This document shows, in pieces, positions 37,540-48,800 of a stretch of 64,000 nucleotides of DNA. Source of the stretch: Rachycentron canadum (Eukaryota; Chordata; Actinopteri; Carangiformes; Rachycentridae); NCBI GenBank assembly GCA_038496675.1, contig CM076656.1, forward strand, positions 20,326,897-20,390,896. The letters are read 5' to 3'. Each line of letters starts with the position of its first letter. Position 1 is the first letter of the stretch. Position numbers and translations under genes: made by a program. The notes under the pieces are model-generated. The model ran no database searches and was not told the DNA's origin. It saw only the letters and a program-made list of their open reading frames with translations.

Positions 37540-37995
37540 TTTTTCCCATGCTTTTCATTGTAGCACGCACTCTGGCTCAACGCATGCTTACCCCGGCCCC
37601 TGGCTGTGGCTGTAGCCCCGACCTGGCCCCAGATGAGCAGTGCCAAGCTGTCCAGCAGTTAGTTAGTGTCTGTCCAGGCCCGGCTCAGCCTGGCCTGGCC
37701 CGGGTACTAATCCCCAGCCTGTCAGAGGACCCCGCTCTGAACTCATCCTGCAACACAGGAAAACGCTCTAATTGGGGGATTTTCTACATCATTAACTCTG
37801 ATGAGCAGCCATCCCACCCTCCCTCCCCTCTCTCTTCCTCTCCACTCTTACTTCCCCTCTCTCTCGCTCTGTCTCTCTCACTCCCACACTTTTACTCCAG
37901 CTTAATCTCTCTCTTAATGTTTCTCTTTTTACATTTTCCCTCTTTGACTTCCTCACATTCGCCCTTGTCCTCTCATCCTTTCTAGTCTAAAGCAA
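37540..37995. other. GC-rich block followed by a pyrimidine tract
   Basis: A GC-rich stretch (37560-37800) in an AT-rich neighbourhood leaves a 145-codon plus-strand frame open. Its second half is a C/T-rich tract (37806-37985) that reads as Ser/Pro/Leu low complexity. I see no splice sites or family resemblance, so it is treated as non-coding. The sharp composition change could mark a conserved element. Confidence 0.4.
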
Positions 37996-38869
37996 TTTTC
38001 CCCCCTTTTTCATCCACACAGTGTTATGGCTGTTAAGCTCTTTGAAAACACCTTTCAGATATGACCTCATCAACCTAAATCAACATATGGGAGAAGTGAA
38101 AGTCTCTTTAGTTTTACACGTGCAATTATTATAGTCATAAAAAGTAATGTGCTATTTCCATGATCCCACATTTGAGTTCAAATATGGGATTTCTTTTCTT
38201 CTTCTTAACAGAAGAAGTTATGTCACATGATTCATAACTGGTGTTACTTACAACTAGCCAGAGTTTGCACCTTTAATATATTGCAGTCACAGAGCTAAGC
38301 ATCAGATTTTCATAAAAATAAATACCTCACAATTCTTGAAAAACCCAGACGGCCATTTAACAACTGTTTGAATGCTGAATAAAATATTCTGTCTAAAAAA
38401 TCTCTCAATATTTCTAATCCAGGTTGCTACTGGAAAATACACATTGCTAATGCTTATAGAGTATTATTAAAATATATGAATTTATTAAAAACATTATTTT
38501 TTAAATGAACACATACACCAATATAATGAATAATGCCATTATTTATTTTAGTTCTTGCATAAATAAAAACTAAGACATGTCATTCCCAGCTACCTTCTTT
38601 ATTTGGATTTGAAAACAAGGTAAAAAAAAAATCTTTATATTGTTTTCTCATCCAGATGTTTACCAGAGTCTTTTCTGACATCTGTAAATGCCAAATGCCT
38701 TTAGATCAGATCTGTAATAACTGTTGTTAGAAATTTTTGGCATAATTTGATCCTTGACCATTAACACTCCACTGTTGTGTAATGCAGTATCTAATCACCT
38801 CAGGATATGTAGACAAAAAAAAAAAACATTTCTCTGTTACTTCCACTAGCCTACCCATATGGCCCTTGA

Positions 38870-39070
38870 CGTGAGGTCCCTCCGGGCCTCCATCTGTCCA
38901 GGAAAGTGATTCACACACTGAGGAGACCAGCTACTGCGGCGGCACCGGTCCCTCTGTGAACATGTGTTGCAGCGGCTGAGCCTGCCGGCCTGGGGGCAAT
39001 TAGAGAGTCGGGCCCTGCGGTCAGAGGCCCCCCTGGGAAGCCCTGATTGATTGGAGTCTCATCTTCCTAA
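38870..39070. promoter_or_regulatory. GC-rich island, candidate regulatory element
   Basis: About 200 bases of high-GC sequence (for example CTACTGCGGCGGCACCGG) contain GGCAATTAGAGAG and CCTGATTGATTGG, and sit alone in AT-rich intergenic DNA downstream of the rx gene. No gene is seen. The call rests on composition. Confidence 0.25.
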
Positions 39071-39164
39071 CAGGCTGGCACCCTGCCACCAAGCCATGGA
39101 ACAGCAGAGAGGATTGGGAGGGGTAAAAAAAAAAAATAGAGAAAGAGCTCTATGACAGAGAGAG

Positions 39165-39170
<6 letters not shown>

Positions 39171-39208
<38 letters not shown>
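39171..39208. repeat. (GA)n microsatellite
   Basis: A nearly pure GA run of about 19 units, preceded by imperfect GA/GAAA units from about 39156. Confidence 0.95.
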
Positions 39209-39211
<3 letters not shown>

Positions 39212-39761
39212 GACCACAAGTGTTAGAGGAAAAGAAAGAAAAACGTCTGTGCCCATGTATGTCAGATGATAACGATTATACTGTAGTAATCTTGGATTGC
39301 TCTTTAGACTTAGTGGGGTAAAAAAAAAATACAGTGACCATGTGGGAATGAGTGCACAGGTCAACATGAAAGCACTGTGGTCAAAAAAAATCAAGATCCA
39401 TATTCTATCAAACTATATTTATTTTCAGTAGATCTTCATTCCTTCCAGAATATGGGCATCAATTATCCAGACAAAATCGAAAAGAAAGAAAACAATGATA
39501 TCGCTACGACAGATGTATCTACAACATTTAAGAAACATAAACAGCCATACAGGAAACAATGTCCTGTGCATTTTCACATGAAAAAAAAAAAACTGGCAAA
39601 CATCTAGTGCAGTTTTGTCCATTATCTAACCTTTGGCTTATTCTTGGTCCAAAATCACATTTATGTAGCATCCTACAGAAGCTCTTAATGTGCAAGGTAA
39701 TCCTCATATCCTCTGTGGTCCTGGCAACAGGGAGTTTACACATCACTAACTGACAACATTA

Positions 39762-39782
39762 AAAAAAAAAAAAAAAAAAAAA
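39762..39782. repeat. Poly(A) tract
   Basis: About 21 A residues on the plus strand. No poly(A) signal or gene body is recognised just upstream, so a retroposed tail is possible but unsupported. Confidence 0.7.
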
Positions 39783-40616
39783 CTACATGAGGACTGATTA
39801 TGAGCAGATGTAACACTATGTTTTCCCTCTCTGAACAGTACAACAACAGATTTTTCCAATGAACCAGAAACGACTAAATATTGTTATTGTTCTTGCTGCT
39901 GTTGTAGCTGTATTCATGAGTTGTTTCATATCATATTAAAGTGAAATATCACATCCATACAGTGGGTAGTTATGGGTAAATGAGTCTCCTTTAGAAAAAA
40001 AAAATATAAAAAATACAAAAGATTCTGAAATTGCACTTTAAGATTAAGGATTTTCTCCCTCTTGCTCCATTCAAGTCAGAAAAGTTACCAGATAACTTTT
40101 CTGCCTGCACGTAATTTTGTGAGATGCTGTAGATCCTAAATACCGAAAACTGATAAATAAAAATAAAATAAAATAAAAGCTCTACTGCTCAAAAGAGATA
40201 TAGTGTTTAAAACTGATTCTCTCTACCTTTAACACAATTAGAGCTCAACACTGTAACAGATGGTAAAAGACTAATATTGTGTCACTAATGACCATAGCAG
40301 CTACAATCCATGTTTCTCCTCCTTTGATTGAAAAAGAGAAAAAAAAACCCTTCCATGACAAAATGGTTACAAGGGCCTATTTAGTGCAGCCTGAGACCGT
40401 TTCCCCCCCTTCAGATTCAGACAAAGAGGATACACTTGGATCAATTGTGCCGAACAAAGACTAAACTATGTGGGGTGACGCATCACACAGGGCTCTTTCT
40501 GCTGCCCTGCACGTACACGCAGCCACCAACACTGAGCTGCCAACAGGTTTTCACCTCCAACAGCCACTCAAGCAAAAAGAGGGTTACTCTGCTCACCAGC
40601 CATCCCCTTCTCTTTC

Positions 40617-40672
40617 CATCCTCCCTTCCTCCCTCCCTTCCTCCCTTCCTTCCTTCCTTTCTTCCTTCTTTA
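40617..40672. repeat. CCTT/CTTC simple repeat
   Basis: An imperfect tetranucleotide pyrimidine repeat. It creates an artificial Leu/Pro/Ser-rich open frame on the plus strand. Confidence 0.9.
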
Positions 40673-40974
40673 AAGCATCTCATCACAAATCAGAAGAGGA
40701 TTATAATCGTGCAGGATTATTTTTGGTATATTCTCAGCATCTGTCCATTTAGAAGGTGCCATCTTATCTCTGACTCTGGTAAAATGATCTATTTTACACT
40801 CTGTGAAGCCATAAGTGGGAGAATGTGCTCTACATTAAAACCATGAGCTGTTATCTTCCTCCAGTTGTACCAGGGTGTCTATGGGATGAGTTGGAGATGA
40901 TCTAAAAACCAGTTGTGAGAGAGACGTTCATTTACAGAGTCGCTGTTATGAGTCCCCCGTACCTTCATTTCCTT

Positions 40975-41115
40975 TAAAAAAAGCTGCTCTAACATTAAAC
41001 TGAGATTGGACGTTCATTCACAAAGTACTCAGAGACTCCGATTAGCTGACCCATAAAAAATTCGACAATTGGATTAATTAGTTAAAACACACACTTGTTA
41101 ATTAAAATCGGAAAA
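40975..41115. promoter_or_regulatory. ATTA cluster 3' of the rx gene
   Basis: The stretch contains CCGATTAGCTG, ACAATTGGATTAATTAGTTA and TTGTTAATTAAAATCGG, combining OTX/PITX-type GGATTA with paired-type TAAT words. It is about 650 bases past the rx stop codon, so it may be in the 3' UTR or just beyond it. Function is inferred. Confidence 0.3.
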
Positions 41116-41179
41116 GCAAAGAATGATCATCAGATTGTGATGTTTCGTCCAACTCAATGAAATGATTATATTTCTTACA

Positions 41180-41286
41180 TATATATATATATATGTAAAA
41201 AAATATAATCAATCAAATAAAATATGATCAAATATATAGACATATATATATATACATACATATATATGTATATATATATATATACA
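41180..41286. repeat. (AT)n and ATAC dinucleotide repeats
   Basis: Two AT-repeat blocks (41180-41196 and 41240-41286, the latter mixed with TATACATACATATATATG) can fold on themselves. Confidence 0.9.
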
Positions 41287-41754
41287 TAGGTTCAATGACC
41301 CCTGAAAAACCGCCAGTATGTAGTTAAAGGGAAGTATGTCTGTGGTTTGTGATAAAAAGTGGCAAGGAAACAAGAAGGAAACAAATTTGTGTGCAGTGGT
41401 TTCTGGGTTGCAAACTGTGAAATTTGAGCAATACAGGGGGCTCTTTGCTGACAGTTGACAGCAGCCAAAGCATCACATAACATTTAGAATTAAAACAATC
41501 CAGAGTTCACTTGTCTGCTTCGAGTCCTTGAGATGAAAAAATATGGAAAAAATAAAAATAAAATCCAAACTAAAAGTCCTAAAATCCTCACAGTTCACAG
41601 TTCAAAATCAATTTCCTTTGCTCTGTGGGTAACAGACATGTCACTGCCATTTTTTCCAACATTGTACTCAATGTCTGTCACTGTGAAATCCAACAAAAAA
41701 ACTTCAGCATCTCCCATTCCCAACATGACTCATATGGGCTGCCAGGTTTGTTAG

Positions 41755-44700
41755 TCACATGGGTTGCCAGGTCTTGTCCATAGACTGGATGTGTTCTTTT
41801 GCTTTCATTCTCAGTGCAGCGATACTAGAGCTGCGCTGGTCCACATCCTCCAGAGGGTATTTATCAGGGTACGGTGCCGGACACTGGTAAGGAGGAGGGG
41901 CCATGCTCTGCATCCCTTGACTCATGGATGGATGAGGATGAGAGTGAGGATGAGGATGAGGATGAGGAGGATGAGAGGGGTGAGGAGTAGAGTTGAGGAA
42001 GCTGTGGCTGGGGTAGCTGGGCTGGAGGCCTTGAGGTGGACCCATGAAGCCAGGGATGCTGTGGACCGGGGTGGCGCTGGACAAGGGAGAGGTCAGCCAG
42101 GGGTCCAAAGGGAGGGAGTTGGCCATTGGGCCTATGCTGGTGTGAACGGGTGCTGGGCGGTTGAAGGACAGCATGGGTGAGTCATGGAGCTTCATGGTGC
42201 TGGCATCCATTTTCTCCTGCCGACGCCATTTAGCTCTGCGGTTCTGGAACCAGACCTGGAAGACAAAATCAAGTTATTAGTAACTGAACCTTGATTTAAA
42301 AGACAATCATAATTTCCATGTCATGTCAAGTCCTGCAACGATTGTCAGTTTGTGCTGACCAATAAAAAAGTGACTTGGTGACTGGGATCTGTATGTGCAG
42401 TGTGACTTTCTCAAGGTGCTACTGTCTTTTCATCAGCCTTGGAGCAACATGGCAGCATTTCAACCCAACACACTCCTACAGTTAAATCCTACAACCACCT
42501 TTGACTCAACATGAGCTGAACATTCATTGAGAATAAACTTCAAGTTGGACAACAAAATAAATGAATAAAATAAATGAACAAATCTTACTTATTTGAATAT
42601 TATTTGACTACTTGTTGCCTTTTATGTGGGAAAACAAGTGGAAGATCTTCACAACAACTGACCAAACTTAAACCATCACTGAAGGCCACGATTTAACTTA
42701 AAGCTCAAGAGATTTCCAGGAAGTGGACTTTAACCTTTAACTTCTGACCATCCAGCCTTAAGCTCAGTACATCTGTTCCTCTGAGAAAAAGGTGCTGTTT
42801 AACATTGCTGCACCTTCTTGTCAATTCGTGTAAGATGTAAGATTGGCACTATATAGTCTAACACTTAGAAACATGCACCCTGCTTGTGTAACTATCTAAT
42901 ACAATCTCCTCACCCGTGCACTGCAAAGTCTAAGCCCAAAGACTTGGCCACAACTACTGAGCTCTTAGGGTTAACCGCCAACATGTGCTGTGAGTGTGAA
43001 GGCAAGATAAACACCTAGAGTTTTAACACTTAAAAGAAGAAGGCATTATTGATAGCACAACACCATAAACAACATAAGTCATGAACTTTACTCATCCGGT
43101 TAATGTACTGCTGCTGTAAAACAATGTAATAACAGCCCAACACTAGAGGAAATAATACAGCAACAAAAACACTATACACACACTATAGACCCTGACTTTG
43201 ATACAGACTACAGACTCGTTTGGATATGTTCATGTTGGTGCCTCTGGTGCCGTGACTCCTCCTACCTGAACTCGGACCTCGGGGAGGTTCACCTTCATGG
43301 CCAGCTCCTCTCGGCTGTACACGTCTGGGTAGTGCGACTTCTCAAAGGCACGCTCCAGCTCATGCAGCTGGTAGGTGGTGAAGGTGGTGCGGTTGCGCCT
43401 GTGTTTCTTCTTGGGCTGGTCGTCCTTGCAAGGCTCCGGAGACTTGCCTTCATCACTGTCTGCGCTCTTCCTCAGCTCACTTAGTTCCTCATCGCACTTA
43501 TTTCCAAATAAGCCAGTGTCTGTTCAGCACATAAGAAGAACAGATATGTGGGTATTTTATTTGTGTAGTTTTTAATTATAAATGTTTATGACCTACTCAG
43601 GATTCTATAAATGTGGGTGCTGTCTCAATATGTTGTATTAAAAGTTCAATTTAGAGGAAAGGAAAAGCAGAGGTTAGTTAAATTGAAGAATGTAGTTTCC
43701 ACTTTCCAGTAGAGCAAACATTAGTTTGACACCTGCAACAATAGGCTACTGTAGGTCAGTGAAGCAAGCAATCCCCTGAACTTCAATGAAGCTCAAAAAC
43801 ATTCCTAATCGGATTTAGAAAAGTTGTTTCCAGTGTTTATCTTCTCCAAAGGTAAACTGTCTTTAAAAAGACCTTTGGAAACAAAAGTGTTCCCTTTGTG
43901 TTGTAAATCACATTGTTATCACTGACACTGGACTGCAAAGCCACTGTTGGTTAATTCCCACAGTAAAGTTCATTATGATTAAAGCAGTAGCCACAAATTT
44001 TTTATTTTTTGCTAAAATGTGACAATGTCAATAGTCCTGTCGACCTTTGACGACACCAGTCAGTGACGAGCTGATGTCCACAGACACTACAAGACTTTTA
44101 CTGCAACTGTCCTTCCTCATAATCCTGCAAGACAAACAAGTTCCTTTCATCCTATTCATTCCTAATCTTCAATTATATCTTTGTAGATCACAGTTAAAGC
44201 CAGAGAACAAACATTACGTGGAAAAGAATGACGTCTTTAACACTGTCAGAACAAGATGGTCTGCTGAATGAGAAGTCTGACCAGTTCACAACTGAATTAA
44301 GCAAAGTGCAACAACAGTGATCCGACAATCAGATCAGTTGCTCTTGTGAAGCAGCTACTCCAGAGTTTACATCTGCCGGGAAAAGACCTGGATCAGGTTC
44401 TTTAGATCATCCAGGTTGTATTAGTAGTATGTGGTTGGTGAGGATGTCAATACAGTATGAAGAACAAATACAATCAAAATAGATAGAAACAATAATTTGG
44501 TCTAATTCCCACAAATGGAATATATAGAATTTGTCATGAAGTACAAAGTGTCCAGTAAATCTTGTCTAATGTGGTTATGAACTAACCACCATACAGTCTT
44601 TTATCAGCACTTTCAGTCAAACTTCATTGTCTTCTTCAGTTTAATCAGTTGTTGGGAAAAGTGAATATGCAGATTTAAACCTGCAAACCGGGGCTGCAGA

Positions 44701-47306
44701 AACAAGTTAAACAGTAAACAGTTTGTTTGGAGTCACATTATTGTCCACCTGTCTTAGTAAGTCCCATATTGACTTTCTTTTAGCTCTGTTTTTGGTCTCT
44801 ACCAACTCCTGAGGCCAACTATCTGGCTCTTTAACAACTGAACGACTGCACTATGTTCACAAGCTAACTACTACCTGTGTCTGTTTGAGTGTACAGTGGA
44901 TTTTTGGCGTTTTCATTGAAATTAGCTGTAACGTTGTTGCTGGACAGTTAAACAGTGACATGAGACTGCAGATTCAAGTGATAATTCTCTGTAGGTTCAT
45001 CACTATGAGGCCTTTCATGTTGTTTACACATAATCGTTTGATTAATTGTCATTCTAAAAATATAGTTTATAACTGTTTTAAGTCATATTTAAGTTCCTAA
45101 AGTCAATAGTGAACCTACATTCTTAGCTACTGTGGGGTTAAGTGTTAATCTTCCTGATTCTTCCTGCAGGTTGTAATTTGCATTTGTTCAATACACGTTG
45201 ACAAGATCATCATTGTCCTTTCACTGCTTTAGTAAAACAGGGGTACATATATGTAAATGTGAGCTTGTTTCTGTTAATAGGATGTGTTGATGGAGAGGAA
45301 GGAGGGGGGTCACTGTGGCCTTTCAACTGGCAAACGGGAGCAGAGGCAAAGGCAAAGCAGGATTTTCAGGGGTTCATTTATCCACCTCTCATTAAGCAGC
45401 TATGACAAAGGCCAGGCTCTGACAAAGGCAGAGGTCAGGTCTGGTTCAGTGACCAGCTCTTGGCCTGTCAGCCCATCACAGCCGCCGGTCTGAAGGCTGC
45501 CCACTGTTTATCAGCCAGCAGAACATGTCAGTACAGAGAAGAAGGGGGGGGGGGGGGCTGACTGACACCAAACACTGAAAAGTTGCTCATTCAGGGGGAA
45601 CTGGGCTGACTTCACAGGATAGCTACATACAAAAGGATGATGTCATTGGTGTTGATGTACGTTAATAAAGAAAAACTAATGTCCTCCTGAATTCAGCTGC
45701 TAAATTTGAATCACTTATGATCATGAGGATATGAGGATGCATCCATCTGCAGTTCATGGAAATTATATTTTTGGTTGTCACCGCCCCTAAAATCACCAAC
45801 CACCTGCCAGATCCTGCATGTGAAAATAGCTTCAGATTAAACATTATAAATTTGATCCTGAGACAGAACGATAACAGCACCCGAATGAACTACTGTACAA
45901 TCTAATCTGCACGGAAGAGAAGATTAGGGGAATTCCACAAGGGGATGGGATTGTGCTAAGGGACATAAAGCCCCCTGCACCATCTTGTTCTGTGATTTAT
46001 CTCTCAATCTCAGCCGGCATAGTTCACACAGCCAATGCAACAGGCTCTACACAGCAACAGTATGTAACACACTGTTTCTGAATCCGCCTCAGTGGTTTCA
46101 AATGGATGCAAAGTGCACAGAAATACTGCACCACCACATAAGATACAATAGTGCTGAAATTGTCGCATTTAAATAGGTCAGATTCATTAGTAATTAGTTG
46201 CCACGGTCTCTCAAACAATGGCTCAAATAATTAAACAAAAAAAAAAATGAACTACTGCATATCACAGGTCTCACGTCCACAGAGACCTGGCTGCTGTTGT
46301 GAAACACACTAGAACAGGACTGATTTCCCTCCTTTGTCTGTTTATTTCAGAGAGTTGGCTACTTAATGAGATATTTTATACTAAAATGATGCTCTGTTAT
46401 TTGGTTAATTCTATCATTTAACTTCCATTCAAGCTTTTAAACCTTTATAGGTGGAAAAAAAGATCAGTTTCAGACCCCAAAATTCGAGTAAAGTGGTTTG
46501 TGGATGTTTTGTCTAGAAAAATAGTAAATGGCTACTTATTCTAAGGCTTTAAAGGGTATTTTAATGTTTGCTGTACCTATTATACCTACATGCTGCTTGA
46601 TATATGTAAAACCCCAGGGTCTAAAGATATAATGTTATACCCTGGTTCTTGAAAAAAAGGTTTGTTTGGACCATGAAAGACTGAACGGTCATGGTCAGTA
46701 GTTTTAGGATTTATTATGCTTGCTCAGAGGCCTCAACAGCCTAACATGAGTGCACTAAAATCATGTCTATCTTTCCAAGACCAGAGACGTTGTTGTAGAA
46801 TCAAAATCTTTGACCATCACATGTGTTTTGACACAAAGAAAATCTACCAGGGGCCTCAAACCAAATAAAATGAGTTCTTGAAGTGAAACTAAATGCTCTG
46901 GAAGTTGATAATACCATAGTAACAAAAAACTGTGGTACTAGGATGGAGGTCTGCATCACTATCGGCCTCTCTCACCATTGTACTGTTGCTGCTGCTGCTG
47001 CTGCTGTTGATGCTGCTCTGTGCTGCCATTTCTCAGGGAGGAGATGTGTCCGCTGTAGGACGAGTGTGACGAGGGCTCCTGCTGCTTCCCAGACTCGCCC
47101 AGGCCTTCTATGTCCACTTTATGAGGTCCTGGGGCCCCAGCGGGACTGAGCAGGGGGTCCTGGTCTTTACTGAAACCAAGAATGACATCAATGCTGTGGA
47201 CGCGGCCTCCCACAGCGAAGCCCCCACCTTTCCCCATTTCGTGGAAGTTGCTGGGTGAGAGGCAGCTGTCGTCCACCATGCTCATGGTATCCAGTGATAA
47301 ATGCAT
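41755..47306 (-). CDS. rx2: Retinal homeobox protein of the Rx1/Rx2 (Rax2) class
   Basis: This is a paired-like homeodomain transcription factor for eye field, photoreceptor and retinal stem-cell identity. Coding exons, 5' to 3': 46976-47306, 43266-43519, 41755-42255; product 361 aa. It begins MHLSLDTMSMVDDSCLSP. The octapeptide (HSIDVILGF) is in exon 1. The homeodomain starts HRRNRTTFTTYQLHELERAF in exon 2 and continues across the intron as VWFQNRRAKWRRQEK in exon 3; the split within helix 3 (VRVQ, then VWFQ) is usual for this family. Position 50 is Gln. The C-terminal OAR motif reads SSIAALRMKAKEHIQSMDK. Low-complexity inserts (a Gln run before the exon 1 donor and a His-Pro run in exon 3) make it longer than the zebrafish proteins. 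It neighbours matk as human RAX2 neighbours MATK. The choice between rx1 and rx2 is provisional. Confidence 0.93.
45280..45530. promoter_or_regulatory. Candidate intronic enhancer in rx intron 1
   Basis: This is a compact, GC-balanced block inside the 3.5-kb AT-rich intron, with repeated ACAAAGGC and GCAAAGGC words (SOX/TCF-like cores), for example TATGACAAAGGCCAGGCTCT at about 45401-45420. A G tract follows at about 45544-45557. Regulatory function is inferred. Confidence 0.3.
46981..47010. repeat. Coding CAG/CAA repeat in rx exon 1
   Basis: On the gene strand CAG and CAA codons give nine consecutive Gln, just before the exon donor. The mixed codons reduce but do not remove the potential for slippage. 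Confidence 0.95.
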
Positions 47307-48282
47307 TCGAGCGTCTGGACACTCACCCTGACCTGAGGGGCAGAGTCAAGGGGTTTAGGTGAAGGACTAAGGTACAATAGGTCAACAGTAGGTCAGAGAT
47401 CACCTGATTGCCTTAGATGACTCTACTCATCCTTCCATCTATTTGAACCCGCTTAGCTTCAGCATAGTCTTATTGGGGCTTTTAGATTTGGAAGCTTAAG
47501 TGCATTATGAAAAGTGGGCTAATGGAAAATATAAACTCACAAGTTACATGTTAATTCATATTTCTTTTAATGAATTTCTTCTTTTAATGTCAGCACTTAT
47601 AGCCACGCAGTGTTGATTATGAATGTGAATAAACTGCAAAATGAAACTTTTACATTTAATTGTCATTGTAAAACAAAAAAAAAAAAAAAACAGGTCTAAT
47701 GAATCAAAGTCTTTTAAAGAAATCGTAAATTGCATTGATAATGTTTCTTATATTAATAGTGTCAAAACCATGTCATGTTAAGTAAAAATAGGTGTAGCCA
47801 GGATCCAAATCCTTATGGAGTAAGAAACACTTTTTTTTGGTACTGCAAGCGTGATGTCTGAAGTTATGGGCTGTGTAACAGATTCATATATAATCATTCA
47901 GAGATTTTATATGTTTTGAATAAAGTTATGGATGTTGGTCAAGAAGAAATTAGGTTTCTGTGTCAAAAAAAAACATAAATGGGGAAAAGTGACAGCAGAG
48001 GAGTAAAGTTATTGGAATTGGAAGGATGGATTCTGTATTCCCTTTTTTATAATTTCTTTTGTTCTGCTGTGTGATAAAAACAAAAGAGTAAACTTAATGT
48101 GAGCAACAGCTGGACTTTGTAGAGTTTAAATAAACTTTTCAGTCCAAGATTGAGCTATTGAGCTTCACCACTGTCCTTCTGCACCCACACATCTTCAGTT
48201 ACAGACACTTGCATGAGTTGAACTTGAGTGTCAGTGAAAACTATGGCAGCCCACAGCAAAAAGACACAGTATCAGATCTTAC

Positions 48283-48560
48283 CTCTTGGAAGTAAATAGG
48301 TTGAACCGCTGAAGCTGCTGATGCCAGTGCTCTACCTGTTCACCCTCCAACTTCACTCCTCCACGGATCCGCTCTGTTCCTCGGTCACACTCACTCAGCC
48401 GGCTTGGCTTAGCTCGCATCTCCCTGAACACCTTCTCTGTGTGAGGCAATCAGTCCTGACAAAAACACTCCAAGGAAAGTGCAGGTGAATAAAACCACCC
48501 AGTGCAAAGAACATTCAACATCAAATGAGTTGAGACGCCATGCACTGCAGCTCGGAGACG
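48283..48560 (-). other. rx2: Probable untranslated first exon of the rx gene
   Basis: A strong minus-strand donor (CCAAGAG then GTAAGA) at 48281-48283 has no good reading frame behind it, while the exon holding the ATG has an acceptor (CCCCTCAG) 27 bases upstream of the start codon. This supports a spliced 5' UTR with an intron of nearly 1 kb. The upstream border is not determined. Confidence 0.5.
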
Positions 48561-48639
48561 AGAGTGCAAGAGGAGAGAGAGAGGGACGGAGAGGGAGAGG
48601 TGGACAAAGCTGAGGGGGAGGAGGGGGTGTAGGAGGTGA

Positions 48640-48800
48640 AACGAGGGGATTAGGAGAGGGTTATTAATTGGAATCGTCCCCTTTAAGAGTGATTGGCAGC
48701 TGTTTTCTGCTCAAGTAATTGTTTTAAATGTTATTTCCATTCACCACCACAGGAGGAGGCCCAGGCTAATGAAGCCCGGACAAGACTTTCTTTCATGAAT
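48640..48800 (-). promoter_or_regulatory. rx2: Putative proximal promoter/enhancer of the rx gene
   Basis: TTATTAATTGGAATC, an inverted CCAAT box (GTGATTGGCAGC at about 48690-48701), CAAGTAATTG and GGCTAATGAAG are packed upstream of the probable first exon. Homeodomain and CCAAT motifs next to the start of a retinal regulator fit a core promoter. The exact start site is unknown. Confidence 0.4.

Noticed and set aside
37548..37985. 145-codon plus-strand open frame
   Set aside because: The second half is a pyrimidine tract read as Ser/Pro/Leu, there are no convincing splice sites and no family resemblance; the GC-rich base composition keeps the frame open.
41176..41290. CRISPR-like or cruciform repeat array
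   Set aside because: It is only an AT dinucleotide microsatellite; eukaryotic context and no spacer structure.
41764..42180. 138-codon plus-strand open frame with Arg/Met repeats
   Set aside because: Antisense to the His-Pro repeat of the rx terminal exon.
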